10,527 nt of DNA from Campylobacteraceae bacterium (GCA_027013265.1 JALUXQ010000144.1:1-10527); one strand, 5' to 3'; counted from the stretch's first letter, positions 1 through 6,416 are shown. Made by a program: numbers and translations. Notes: generated by a model not told the origin, from the letters alone.

Positions 1-1164
1 TTTGCTTCCAAGCTCAAATGCTGGTGTTGGAGCTACTGGGGCAAATATCAAATCCGCCTCACTAAAGATATCTTCATACTGCTTTTTTATCAAATGTCTG
101 GCCTTTTGAGCCTTTATGTAGTAAGCGTCATAATACCCACTGCTAAGCACGAAAGTTCCAAGAAGAATCCTTCTTTTCACCTCTTCGCCAAAGCCTTTGC
201 TTCTGCTTTGTAAGTACATCTCTTTTAAGCCATCGTTTGAGGCTCTGTTGCCATATCTGACGCCATCATATCTGCTAAGATTTGCACTAGCTTCTGCTGT
301 TGCGATTATATAGTATGTTGCAATGTCGTATTTTGTATTTATAAAATTTTTGTAGATGATTTTATGTCCAGCATCCTCTAAGGCTTTGATACCATCTCTC
401 ATCTTGTTTTTTACATCATCACTTGCTTCGTCTATATAATTTTCTATGACGGCTATCGTCATCTTTCTATCAGGGTTTAATTTTTGAGATACTTTTTGGT
501 GGGCTATATTTGCACTTGTGGAGTCAAGACTTTCGTGTCCTGCTATGATGTCATAAAGCAAGGCTGCATCTTCTACGGTTTGCGTAATAGGCCCTATTTG
601 GTCAAGCGAGCTAGAGTATGCCCCAAGTCCATAACGACTCACTTTTCCATAAGTTGGCTTCATGCCGACACATCCACAAAAAGAGGCTGGCTGTCTTATA
701 CTGCCGCCCGTATCACTTCCAAGGGCTGCTATAGCGATACCTCCTGCCACTGCAGCTGCACTTCCACCACTACTTCCTCCTGGAACCCTACTTAAATCAT
801 GCGGATTTTTTGTCACACCATAAAATGAGCTCTCAGTCGAACTACCCATAGCAAACTCATCCATGTTTGTTCTTCCAAAAGGGGCGAGTCCATTATCTAA
901 CAAATTGTTTATCACTGTCGCATTATATGGAGCAATGTAGCCTTGAAGTATGTTTGAGCCTGATGTCACTTCCCATCCATTTACCTGTATATTGTCTTTT
1001 ATAGCTATTGGGATTCCATCCATATATTGCGAAATTTCACTGTTTGTCAACTGTTCTATATAGGCGCCTATCTCTTTTTTCTCTTCAATCCTCTTTAGCA
1101 AATCTTCTCTTATATATGCTATCTCTTCTTTTGGGAGCTTTAGAGCCTCTTTTAAAGTTATCAA
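1..1164 (-). CDS. gatA: Glu-tRNA(Gln)/Asp-tRNA(Asn) amidotransferase subunit A, 3' end outside window
   Basis: GatA is the amidase subunit of GatCAB. It releases ammonia from glutamine, which GatB uses to convert mischarged Glu-tRNA(Gln) (and Asp-tRNA(Asn)) in the cytoplasm. Translating the minus strand from 1164 gives 388 open codons running off the left edge; family members have roughly 450-480 residues, so perhaps 60-90 are missing. The amidase-signature triad is intact: Lys56 (in AIKDN), cis-Ser131 (in GGSSGGS) and nucleophile Ser155 (in TGGSIRQPA). The spacings of 75 and 24 match the K79/S154/S178 pattern I recall for Staphylococcus GatA. The start is TTG, six bases after a clear AGGAG. 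No ATG occurs before Met48, which lies just ahead of catalytic Lys56 and is too late to be the start. It begins 18 bases after the small membrane ORF and probably shares the ileS transcript. The identification is secure; only the C-terminus is unseen. Confidence 0.97.
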   Translation of the reverse strand, partial: MITLKEALKLPKEEIAYIREDLLKRIEEKKEIGAYIEQLTNSEISQYMDGIPIAIKDNIQVNGWEVTSGSNILQGYIAPYNATVINNLLDNGLAPFGRTNMDEFAMGSSTESSFYGVTKNPHDLSRVPGGSSGGSAAAVAGGIAIAALGSDTGGSIRQPASFCGCVGMKPTYGKVSRYGLGAYSSSLDQIGPITQTVEDAALLYDIIAGHESLDSTSANIAHQKVSQKLNPDRKMTIAVIENYIDEASDDVKNKMRDGIKALEDAGHKIIYKNFINTKYDIATYYIIATAEASANLSRYDGVRYGNRASNDGLKEMYLQSRSKGFGEEVKRRILLGTFVLSSGYYDAYYIKAQKARHLIKKQYEDIFSEADLIFAPVAPTPAFELGSK

Positions 1165-1182
1165 TTTCTACTCCTGTTTTTA

Positions 1183-1293
1183 CTACTTTTTTGTCTCTTT
1201 TATCTTAACCAAAAAGATACCTATGGCGATCAGTACAAAAATTACACCTATCGTTTCAAATATAAATTTTAGTGTTACTGGCTCACTAAGCAT
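1183..1293 (-). CDS. 36-residue single-pass membrane peptide between ileS and gatA
   Basis: This is a small unassigned gene. The ATG at 1293 overlaps the ileS stop by 8 bases (ATGCTTAG), and the ORF ends with TAG 18 bases before the gatA start. The product has 36 residues: a short N-terminus (MLSEPVTLK), one hydrophobic helix at about residues 10-29 (FIFETIGVIFVLIAIGIFLV) and a lysine-rich tail (KIKETKK). By the positive-inside rule the C-terminus should be cytoplasmic. The frame stays open back to an ATG at 1419, but those 42 extra residues lie wholly inside the ileS zinc-finger coding region and look like a shadow, so I prefer 1293. There is no strong ribosome site, so translation probably depends on coupling to ileS termination. 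I recall a tiny membrane ORF in the same place in Campylobacter jejuni, but did not check. The function is unknown. Confidence 0.62.
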   Translation of the reverse strand: MLSEPVTLKFIFETIGVIFVLIAIGIFLVKIKETKK

Positions 1294-4069
1294 TGCTATT
1301 GCAACTCTCTTTTGGCTCTTCACCCTTGCATCTGCCACAAAGTTCATCTTCGCCTTTGGCTCTGTATTTCCAGCACCTTGGGCATTTATCTCTTTTGGCA
1401 AAATATATCTTGAACTCATCTTTTCCTACTGCAAAAGTAGTTATCGGATCACTTGCGCTTGCATAAATTATATTACTCACAGTAAACCAGTCTTCACCGT
1501 CAGCTCCATTTAACTTCTTAAGCTCACTTGAGTCTGAAAAGATGACCAACTCTAGCGTTGATTTAATCTTTTTATCTTTTTTAAGATTATCAACTATCTC
1601 AAAAAATTTCTCTCTAGCCTCTAGCATATAGCTCTCATCAAAAGGACTCTGCACAGCTGGCAACTCTTCATAAACCAAATCAAAGACATCTTTACAATCA
1701 CCTTTGATAGCTTTTGGAGCATGCTCTAGCATCTCATCAATAGTGTATGTCAATATCGGAGTAAAAAGAGCCATCATGCTCTTTGCGATAAGTGCCATAG
1801 CACTCTGTGACGCTCTTCTTGTTATTGAGTTTTTTTCATCACAATATAGTCTGTCTTTTGATATGTCAAGGTAGATTCCGCTTAACTCATTTGTTATGAA
1901 GTAGTTCAGTATCGACAAGCCTTTTGAAAAATCGTACTGATCAAAAGCCTTTTTAGTTTGAGCAAAGACATCTCTTGCTTTATATAAAATCCAGCTATCT
2001 ATCGCTGAGAAATTTTCTAATTCTTCAAGTTTCTCCAAATCACTCACATTTGCAAGTAAAAATCTAAATGTATTTCTGATTTTTCTATACTGCTCGCTTA
2101 CCTGCTTCAAGATGCCATCACTTATCTTCAAATCAGTTGTGTACTCACTAACTCCTACCCAAAGACGAAGAATCTCTACTCCATATTTTTTAGCTATATC
2201 ACTAGGAGCAATGACATTCCCTTTGGATTTGCTCATCTTTTCACCCTTTTCATCTACGGTGAAGCCATGAGTTAGTATCTTTTTGTATGGAGCTATGCCA
2301 TTGTTTGCAGTACTCACTAAAAGCGAACTCTGAAACCAACCTCGATGCTGGTCACTTCCTTCAAGGTACATGGAAGCTGGATAATCACCTGCATCATAAT
2401 CGCTTGATTCTAGTACTGCTCTCCATGTACTTCCGCTGTCAAACCAGACATCGAGTATATCCATCACTTTTTCTAAATTTTCAGGGTTATATCCACTATT
2501 TGGAACTAGCAAATCTTTTATATCCAAATCCCACCAAGCGTCTGCGCCTTTTTGCTCAAAAGTATCAGCGATAAACTCCATCACTCTTTCATCAAATATA
2601 GGCTCGCCTGTAATCTTATCTCTAAAAAATGCGATAGGCACACCCCAATCTCTTTGTCTTGAGATACACCAATCTGGTCTGTTTTCGACCATAGTGCCAA
2701 GTCTTTTTATGCCAGAATCTGGATAAAATTTTATATTTTTTAGCTCACTCATCGCCATATTTCTAAGAGTCTCTCTTCTACCCTCTTTTTTATCCATCGC
2801 TATAAACCACTGTTTGGTTGCTCTATAAATCACGGGCTTATGAGTTCTCCAGCAAAATGGATACGAGTGGGTAAATTTAGTGACTTTTAGAAGTGAGTTC
2901 CCGAGTAATTCGAGTATCTTTTCATTTGATTTAAATATATGGGCTCCTACAAATTCACTAGCATCAGGGAGTAGTGATTCTCTCACAACTGTTTCGTCAA
3001 AACAACCTCTCTCGTCAACTGGCATGATAACTTCCAAGCCATATTTTAAACCTACTCTATAGTCGTCTTCACCATGTCCTGGAGCTGTATGAACACATCC
3101 GCTACCACCATCCATAGTCACATGTTCGCCTAGTATAAGTTTGGATTTTCTGCCATTTAGTGGATTTATAGCAGATTCATTCTCTATCTCTTTTGCAAAA
3201 AATGTCTTTACTATTTCACCCTTTATCACCTCTTGCTCTATCAAACTTGCATGTAGATCTTTGGCTACTATAAAGTTATCTTTTGTCAAAACATACTGAA
3301 CTTCAGGATTAAATGAGATAGCCATATTTGCTGGCAGTGTCCAAGGCGTTGTAGTCCAGATGATGACTGAAGCATCATCTTTTAAATCTAATTTTTTCTT
3401 TGCATTTTCACTCAATTTAAAAGCTACAAATATAGAGTAATCCTCTTTATCTTCATACTCTACTTCAGCTTCTGCAAGTGCAGTTCTAGCCGCCCATGAC
3501 CAATAAACTGGCTTACTTCTCTCAATCAAAAGTCCCTTTTTTGCCACTTCGCAAAGCGCTCTGTAGATATCAGCTTCAAATCTAAATTTCATGGTCATAT
3601 ATGGGTTTTCCCAATCACCTATAACGCCCAAAGCTTTAAACTCATCTCTTTGTATATCTATAAATTTTCTTGCATGTTCGCGACACAACTCTCTTATCTT
3701 ACTCTTCGGAAGGCTCTCTTTTTTCTGCTTGCCTATCTTTTTTTCAACTTGTTGCTCGATAGGGAGTCCATGACAATCCCAACCTGGAACATATCTAACA
3801 TTTTCACCAAAAACATAGTGAGTTTTTACAATGATATCTTTTAGTATTTTATTTAATGCATGTCCTATATGTATATGACCATTGGCATATGGGGGTCCAT
3901 CGTGTAAAAAGAAGCTTTTTTTCGCATCTTTTCTGTTTTCTATCATCTTTTTATATACATTGCTCTCTTTGCTAAACCACTTTTCATACCTCTTAGGCTC
4001 CTTTTGAGGCAAATTTCCTCTCATAGGGAAAGTTGTTTGTGGCAACAACAAAGAATCTTTATAGTCCAT
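1286..4069 (-). CDS. ileS: isoleucyl-tRNA synthetase
   Basis: This is a cytoplasmic class Ia synthetase that charges tRNA(Ile) and hydrolyses misactivated valine. The 927 residues are full length for the bacterial type (E. coli about 940). Visible in order: the HIGH ATP-binding motif (residues 67-70, in NGHIHIGHALNK), WDCHGLP (97-103), the CP1 editing domain with TTTPWTLPAN (239-248) and HTAPGHGEDDY (327-337), DVWFDSGS (540-547), the KMSKS loop (611-615), the anticodon-binding helical region, and a C-terminal zinc finger CPRC (896-899) / CGRC (911-914). The zinc finger marks the standard bacterial, mupirocin-sensitive-type lineage rather than the eukaryote-like one. The ATG at 4069 follows AGGAG by nine bases. 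It is the first gene of a likely operon with the small membrane peptide and gatA. Nothing essential is missing. Confidence 0.99.
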   Translation of the reverse strand: MDYKDSLLLPQTTFPMRGNLPQKEPKRYEKWFSKESNVYKKMIENRKDAKKSFFLHDGPPYANGHIHIGHALNKILKDIIVKTHYVFGENVRYVPGWDCHGLPIEQQVEKKIGKQKKESLPKSKIRELCREHARKFIDIQRDEFKALGVIGDWENPYMTMKFRFEADIYRALCEVAKKGLLIERSKPVYWSWAARTALAEAEVEYEDKEDYSIFVAFKLSENAKKKLDLKDDASVIIWTTTPWTLPANMAISFNPEVQYVLTKDNFIVAKDLHASLIEQEVIKGEIVKTFFAKEIENESAINPLNGRKSKLILGEHVTMDGGSGCVHTAPGHGEDDYRVGLKYGLEVIMPVDERGCFDETVVRESLLPDASEFVGAHIFKSNEKILELLGNSLLKVTKFTHSYPFCWRTHKPVIYRATKQWFIAMDKKEGRRETLRNMAMSELKNIKFYPDSGIKRLGTMVENRPDWCISRQRDWGVPIAFFRDKITGEPIFDERVMEFIADTFEQKGADAWWDLDIKDLLVPNSGYNPENLEKVMDILDVWFDSGSTWRAVLESSDYDAGDYPASMYLEGSDQHRGWFQSSLLVSTANNGIAPYKKILTHGFTVDEKGEKMSKSKGNVIAPSDIAKKYGVEILRLWVGVSEYTTDLKISDGILKQVSEQYRKIRNTFRFLLANVSDLEKLEELENFSAIDSWILYKARDVFAQTKKAFDQYDFSKGLSILNYFITNELSGIYLDISKDRLYCDEKNSITRRASQSAMALIAKSMMALFTPILTYTIDEMLEHAPKAIKGDCKDVFDLVYEELPAVQSPFDESYMLEAREKFFEIVDNLKKDKKIKSTLELVIFSDSSELKKLNGADGEDWFTVSNIIYASASDPITTFAVGKDEFKIYFAKRDKCPRCWKYRAKGEDELCGRCKGEEPKESCNSNA

Positions 4070-4103
4070 ATCCTGATACTCCTAACCTTTAAAAAATTAC
4101 ATG

Positions 4104-4109
4104 ATTTTA
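4104..4109 (-). promoter_or_regulatory. ileS: weak candidate -10 box for the ileS operon
   Basis: On the minus strand this reads TAAAAT, five of six matches to TATAAT, about 35 bases before the ileS ATG. It would give a leader of roughly 28 bases containing AGGAG. No good -35 hexamer is seen 17 bases upstream, which is usual for vegetative promoters in Campylobacterota. AT-rich DNA makes chance matches common. Confidence 0.3.
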
Positions 4110-4144
4110 TCTAAAATCTATTTAAGAAGCACTTATTTACTAAT

Positions 4145-4246
4145 CTTGCAGACTTTTTTCTCGAAAAGTCCTACTTTTCGCAAGCTTTAAGGGGTTGTAG
4201 GGACTTTAGTCCCTGCCGTCATGACGAGCTTTGCTCTTTATGACGC
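4145..4246. repeat. cluster of consecutive hairpins in the ileS-cinA divergent spacer
   Basis: About 100 non-coding bases hold several inverted repeats. CGAAAAGT (4162-4169) pairs with ACTTTTCG (4173-4180) around a 3-base loop. AGGGACT (4199-4205) pairs with AGTCCCT (4208-4214). CGTCAT (4217-4222) pairs with ATGACG (4240-4245), and inside it GAGC (4226-4229) pairs with GCTC (4233-4236). Two alternatives compete with the first hairpin: GACTTTT (4151-4157) with AAAAGTC (4164-4170), and CTTGC (4145-4149) with GCAAG (4180-4184). The segment from about 4190 to 4250 is visibly richer in G+C than its surroundings. It lies between the predicted ileS and cinA promoters, so it should be in neither leader. 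That favours a dispersed palindromic (REP/MITE-like) element over an attenuator. Copy number is unknown. The rest of the 228-base spacer holds only the promoters listed. Confidence 0.6.
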
Positions 4247-4261
4247 ATAAGGGTAATTATT

Positions 4262-4270
4262 TGGTATAAT
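4262..4270 (+). promoter_or_regulatory. cinA: extended -10 promoter for cinA
   Basis: The sequence TGGTATAAT is a perfect extended -10 (TG, one base, TATAAT). Transcription would begin near 4277, leaving a leader of about 21 bases that includes GAGGA ahead of the TTG start. There is no convincing -35, as expected for an extended -10 promoter in this phylum. Confidence 0.6.
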
Positions 4271-4297
4271 TAACAAAAATTATCGAGGACTAAGGCA

Positions 4298-5389
4298 TTG
4301 AATAATTCACTTATTATAATCGGGGAGACAATTTTACGCAATAAGCCCTTTATGGACTACATCACAAAGACTCTTGAAAAGCATATTGGACATTTCGATT
4401 CTGTCAAGATTTTAAATAAAAACGATAATGATTTTTTTATCAAGCTAGAGGATTGTTTAAATAGATATAGGCAGAGTATTATGCTCATTCACAAAGATTC
4501 TTTTAATTTTGTAAATAAAATAGTAGCAACCATAAATGAAGATACGCTTGAGCTCAAAGACAATATGCTTATCCCCTCAAAGGCTGTTTTATACAGTGAA
4601 AACTCATACCTTTTACAACTAGGCAAAAATGTGATAAATGTACTCAGCGTTCTCGAAAATGAAAAATTACCAGATGTATTGGTGGAAGATATGGATAGTT
4701 CAAAATCATTTGCGATAATTGATATCGATATAGATTCCATAAAGCTTCTGCTAGAGCCTATAGCCTCAACCTATGAGATAAATATCGTAGCTACTCCCAT
4801 CGTAGATGGCTGGATAGAGATCAGCGCAATTGCCTGTAAATATGGAAATCTAGAAAATTTTATAAAAGCGGTGAAGTCGCTTTTTGTTGGTAAATTTATA
4901 GAAAATAAAGACATAATAGAGCACATCTTGCAAAGGCTGGAAACAGATGAGAAAAGATTGACAGCCGTTGAGAGCTGTACTGGTGGACTGATAAGCTCAC
5001 TTATAACAAAACATGCTGGAGCATCAAATGTGTTTGACGGTGGTCTTGTGAGTTATTCAAACAACATCAAAGAGTCATGGCTTGGCGTAAACAAAGAGGT
5101 GCTCCAAACATATGGTGCAGTGAGTGAGCCTTGCGTAGATCAGATGCTTGAGGGTGCACTGCTCACAAGTGGAGCAGATTTTGCACTGGCAACAAGTGGC
5201 ATAGCAGGACCTAGCGGAGGGACAGATGAGAAGCCAGTGGGAACAGTTTTTGTTGGGGTAAAGGCGAAAGACAAAGAGGCAAAAGTAGAGAGACTTTCAC
5301 TAAGAGGAGATAGACAATATATACAAATGCAAAGTGCACTTTATGCATTTAAAATGCTTCTACAAATAGATAAAAAACTCTTTTTTTAA
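4298..5389 (+). CDS. cinA: CinA family protein: degenerate N-terminal domain plus PncC-type NMN deamidase domain
   Basis: The 363-residue protein has the CinA layout. The C-terminal domain (about 205-360) is a clear PncC nicotinamide-nucleotide amidase, which converts NMN to nicotinate mononucleotide in pyridine-nucleotide salvage. It shows TAVESCTGG (222-230, Ser226 the likely nucleophile), GGLVSYSNNIKE (248-259), GAVSE (273-277) and SGIAGPSGGTDEKPVGTV (300-317). Residues 1-200 align in outline with the molybdopterin-binding-like (COG1058) domain and the linker domain of CinA, but the usual GDEL...DTN and GGLGPTxDD motifs are not recognisable, so its ADP-ribose pyrophosphatase activity is probably lost. 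The total is about 50 residues shorter than typical CinA. The start is TTG, eight bases after GAGGA, and gives the expected first strand (SLIIIGETIL); the first ATG, Met19, would remove it. It diverges from ileS. Family assignment is firm; in vivo activity is inferred. Confidence 0.92.
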   Translation: MNNSLIIIGETILRNKPFMDYITKTLEKHIGHFDSVKILNKNDNDFFIKLEDCLNRYRQSIMLIHKDSFNFVNKIVATINEDTLELKDNMLIPSKAVLYSENSYLLQLGKNVINVLSVLENEKLPDVLVEDMDSSKSFAIIDIDIDSIKLLLEPIASTYEINIVATPIVDGWIEISAIACKYGNLENFIKAVKSLFVGKFIENKDIIEHILQRLETDEKRLTAVESCTGGLISSLITKHAGASNVFDGGLVSYSNNIKESWLGVNKEVLQTYGAVSEPCVDQMLEGALLTSGADFALATSGIAGPSGGTDEKPVGTVFVGVKAKDKEAKVERLSLRGDRQYIQMQSALYAFKMLLQIDKKLFF

Positions 5390-5416
5390 AATAATTCAAT
5401 TTTATGAGAAAATCTC

Positions 5417-5445
5417 TTGACAAAAAGAAGTTTTTTCTCTATAAT
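5417..5445 (+). promoter_or_regulatory. consensus sigma-70 promoter of the tRNA operon
   Basis: TTGACA (5417-5422) and TATAAT (5440-5445) are separated by exactly 17 bases, a perfect match to the vegetative consensus. The upstream 25 bases are A/T tracts that could act as an UP element. The start would be near 5452, about 26 bases before tRNA-Lys. A full -35 is unusual in Campylobacterota and fits the high, constitutive demand for tRNA. Confidence 0.88.
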
Positions 5446-5477
5446 TTCATCCTCAATACAGAGATGAATATCTAAAT

Positions 5478-5553
5478 GACCCGTTAGCTCAGTCGGTAGA
5501 GCATCTCCCTTTTAAGGAGGGTGCCGTTGGTTCGAATCCAACACGGGTCACCA
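5478..5553 (+). tRNA. trnK: tRNA-Lys (anticodon TTT)
   Basis: A complete cloverleaf can be folded by hand. The acceptor GACCCGT pairs with ACGGGTC, the D-stem is GCTC/GAGC, and the anticodon stem TCTCC/GGAGG encloses loop CTTTTAA with anticodon TTT at 5511-5513. The T-stem is GTTGG/CCAAC with loop TTCGAAT, and the discriminator is A. The CCA end is encoded (5551-5553). It reads both lysine codons and is first of four tRNAs in the operon. Confidence 0.98.
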
Positions 5554-5571
5554 TTCGTTAATGTCGTGTGC

Positions 5572-5647
5572 GACCCCATCGTCTAGTGGTCCAGGACCCC
5601 GCCCTTTCACGGCGGTAACAGGGGTTCAAATCCCCTTGGGGTCGCCA
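5572..5647 (+). tRNA. trnE: tRNA-Glu (anticodon TTC)
   Basis: The acceptor GACCCCA pairs with TGGGGTC. The anticodon stem CCGCC/GGCGG encloses CTTTCAC with anticodon TTC at 5606-5608. The T-stem is AGGGG/CCCCT with loop TTCAAAT, the discriminator is G, and CCA is encoded. It lies 18 bases after tRNA-Lys. In an organism using GatCAB, glutamyl-tRNA synthetases are shared between tRNA-Glu and mischarged tRNA-Gln, which links this RNA loosely to gatA in the window. It can also feed heme synthesis through glutamyl-tRNA reductase. Confidence 0.98.
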
Positions 5648-5687
5648 TTTATTTGAGAAAAGTTCCTGGACAGATTTATTGTAATTT

Positions 5688-5763
5688 GGTCGTTTAGCTC
5701 AGTTGGTAGAGCGCCACCCTTACAAGGTGGATGTCAGAAGTTCGAGTCTTCTAACGACCACCA
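5688..5763 (+). tRNA. trnV: tRNA-Val (anticodon TAC)
   Basis: The acceptor GGTCGTT pairs with AACGACC, and the D-stem is GCTC/GAGC. The anticodon stem CCACC/GGTGG encloses CTTACAA with anticodon TAC at 5721-5723. The T-arm is AGAAG/CTTCT with loop TTCGAGT, the discriminator is A, and CCA is encoded. The 40-base spacer before it has no obvious promoter, so it is probably cut from the common transcript. Confidence 0.98.
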
Positions 5764-5771
5764 TGTGACAT

Positions 5772-5789
5772 TAGTACTTCTAAGTATTA
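5772..5789 (+). other. short hairpin in the Val-Asp tRNA spacer
   Basis: TAGTACTT (5772-5779) pairs with AAGTATTA (5782-5789) through eight pairs, one of them G-U, around a two-base gap. It sits between two tRNAs in a polycistronic transcript, so it may be a processing signal. Short AT-rich hairpins also arise by chance. Confidence 0.3.
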
Positions 5790-5796
5790 CATAGGT

Positions 5797-5873
5797 GCGG
5801 CGGTAGTTTAGTTGGTTAGAATATCGGCCTGTCACGCCGAGGGTCGCGAGTTCGAGTCTCGTCCGCCGCGCCA
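5797..5873 (+). tRNA. trnD: tRNA-Asp (anticodon GTC)
   Basis: The acceptor GCGGCGG pairs with CCGCCGC. The anticodon stem TCGGC/GCCGA encloses CTGTCAC with anticodon GTC at 5831-5833. The T-loop is TTCGAGT, the discriminator is G, and CCA is encoded (5871-5873). It is the last tRNA of the operon. A run of five T (5876-5880) follows almost directly; only nine bases separate the CCA end from the 3' end of the convergent 148-residue gene. Confidence 0.98.
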
Positions 5874-5880
5874 TCTTTTT
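5874..5880 (+). terminator. possible T-run end of the tRNA operon
   Basis: TCTTTTT directly follows the stable, GC-rich acceptor/T-arm stem of tRNA-Asp. A T-tract straight after a strong stem can terminate transcription, although no dedicated hairpin is present. Failing this, transcripts would run antisense into the convergent gene. Confidence 0.3.
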
Positions 5881-5882
5881 AG

Positions 5883-6329
5883 TTAAATTCTTTTTGATCT
5901 CTCTCTTAAGCCCTCATTTTCGTATATATCTATCTCTCTTGCGTAGTCAGGGTTTGCCTGCTTTATCACTTTATCCATATGTGCTATCATTTTTGCATTA
6001 CAGTTCCTGTGGCTCGCGATAAGAAGTACAAAATTTAAGTAAATTTTTGCCTCTTTTGGAACTCTATGTTTTATCTTTTTAGGAAATGGCAACTGCGAAG
6101 CAACATCATCTATCGCTTTTTCCAAATCAGCCTCACTACTATCTCTTCTAGCTGCGATTTCAACCATATCTTTTATGCTGATAGTCTTTTTAGATGGTAT
6201 ATCTTTTTTAGTTATAGTTTTTGTTTTTATGATAACCTTGCTATTATTATTTAGTATAACTAATAGGACAACAAAGATAACCACTATTATAATAAGGATA
6301 ACAAATATCAGTATATATTTTTCATTCAT
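5883..6329 (-). CDS. unassigned membrane-anchored protein, 148 residues
   Basis: I do not recognise this protein. It starts with a very hydrophobic segment (residues 5-27, rich in Ile and Val) that should be a signal anchor or single transmembrane helix. A lysine- and threonine-rich linker (28-50) follows, then a mixed, probably helical domain (51-148) containing SIKDMVEIAARRDSS, PFPKKIKHRVPKEAKIYLNF and an acidic/basic C-terminus. Cys110 is the only cysteine, there is no CxxCH heme site, and no catalytic motif stands out. The ATG at 6329 is the only start that includes the anchor, but there is no Shine-Dalgarno sequence before it. It lies downstream of ccsBA on the same strand, separated by 92 bases with an inverted repeat, and converges on the tRNA operon. 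The composition of the soluble part looks like a real protein. A role in cytochrome assembly is not supported beyond adjacency. Confidence 0.85.
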   Translation of the reverse strand: MNEKYILIFVILIIIVVIFVVLLVILNNNSKVIIKTKTITKKDIPSKKTISIKDMVEIAARRDSSEADLEKAIDDVASQLPFPKKIKHRVPKEAKIYLNFVLLIASHRNCNAKMIAHMDKVIKQANPDYAREIDIYENEGLRERSKRI

Positions 6330-6334
6330 ACTAT

Positions 6335-6343
6335 ATTATAACA
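6335..6343 (-). promoter_or_regulatory. extended -10 promoter placing transcription start at the ATG of the 148-residue gene
   Basis: On the minus strand this reads TGTTATAAT, a perfect extended -10. Its last base is 6335, so transcription should begin around 6328 plus or minus two bases, and the start codon begins at 6329. If real, the message has no 5' leader. Confidence 0.5.
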
Positions 6344-6367
6344 AAAATTACCAAGAAAATGGCTTAG

Positions 6368-6416
6368 TAATCGACCTTACACACTTTTTTAAAATCTATA
6401 CATGTAAAGTCGATTA
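6368..6416 (-). terminator. inverted repeat just after ccsBA, probable 3' stem-loop
   Basis: TAATCGACCTTACA (6368-6381) and TGTAAAGTCGATTA (6403-6416) are complementary at 13 of 14 positions around a 21-base AT-rich loop. It begins six bases after the ccsBA stop codon. That position suggests a transcript end or RNA-stabilising stem. A classic U-tract is missing on the minus strand, so it may instead be a factor-dependent end or a DNA-binding site upstream of the 148-residue gene. Confidence 0.5.

Noticed and set aside
484..795. Plus-strand ORF of 103 codons
   Set aside because: It lies opposite the conserved catalytic region of gatA, is cysteine/serine/threonine-rich, and has no recognisable domain or ribosome site.
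1183..1419. A 78-codon version of the small membrane ORF starting at 1419
   Set aside because: Its first 42 residues overlap the ileS zinc-finger coding region in another frame and look like a shadow; the ATG at 1293 gives a compact membrane peptide with the usual stop/start overlap.
4070..4297. T-box or other amino-acid-sensing leader upstream of ileS
   Set aside because: No T-box sequence or specifier arrangement is visible, the hairpins lie upstream of the probable ileS start site, and T-boxes are not expected in this phylum.
5478..5873. tRNA cluster as an integration site for a mobile element
   Set aside because: No integrase, no direct repeat of a tRNA 3' end and no foreign-looking genes are seen on either side.
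6373..6381. GACCTTACA occurring both after ccsBA (6373-6381) and in its leader (9588-9596)
   Set aside because: Nine-base repeats are expected many times by chance in a window this size, and nothing else in the flanks matches.
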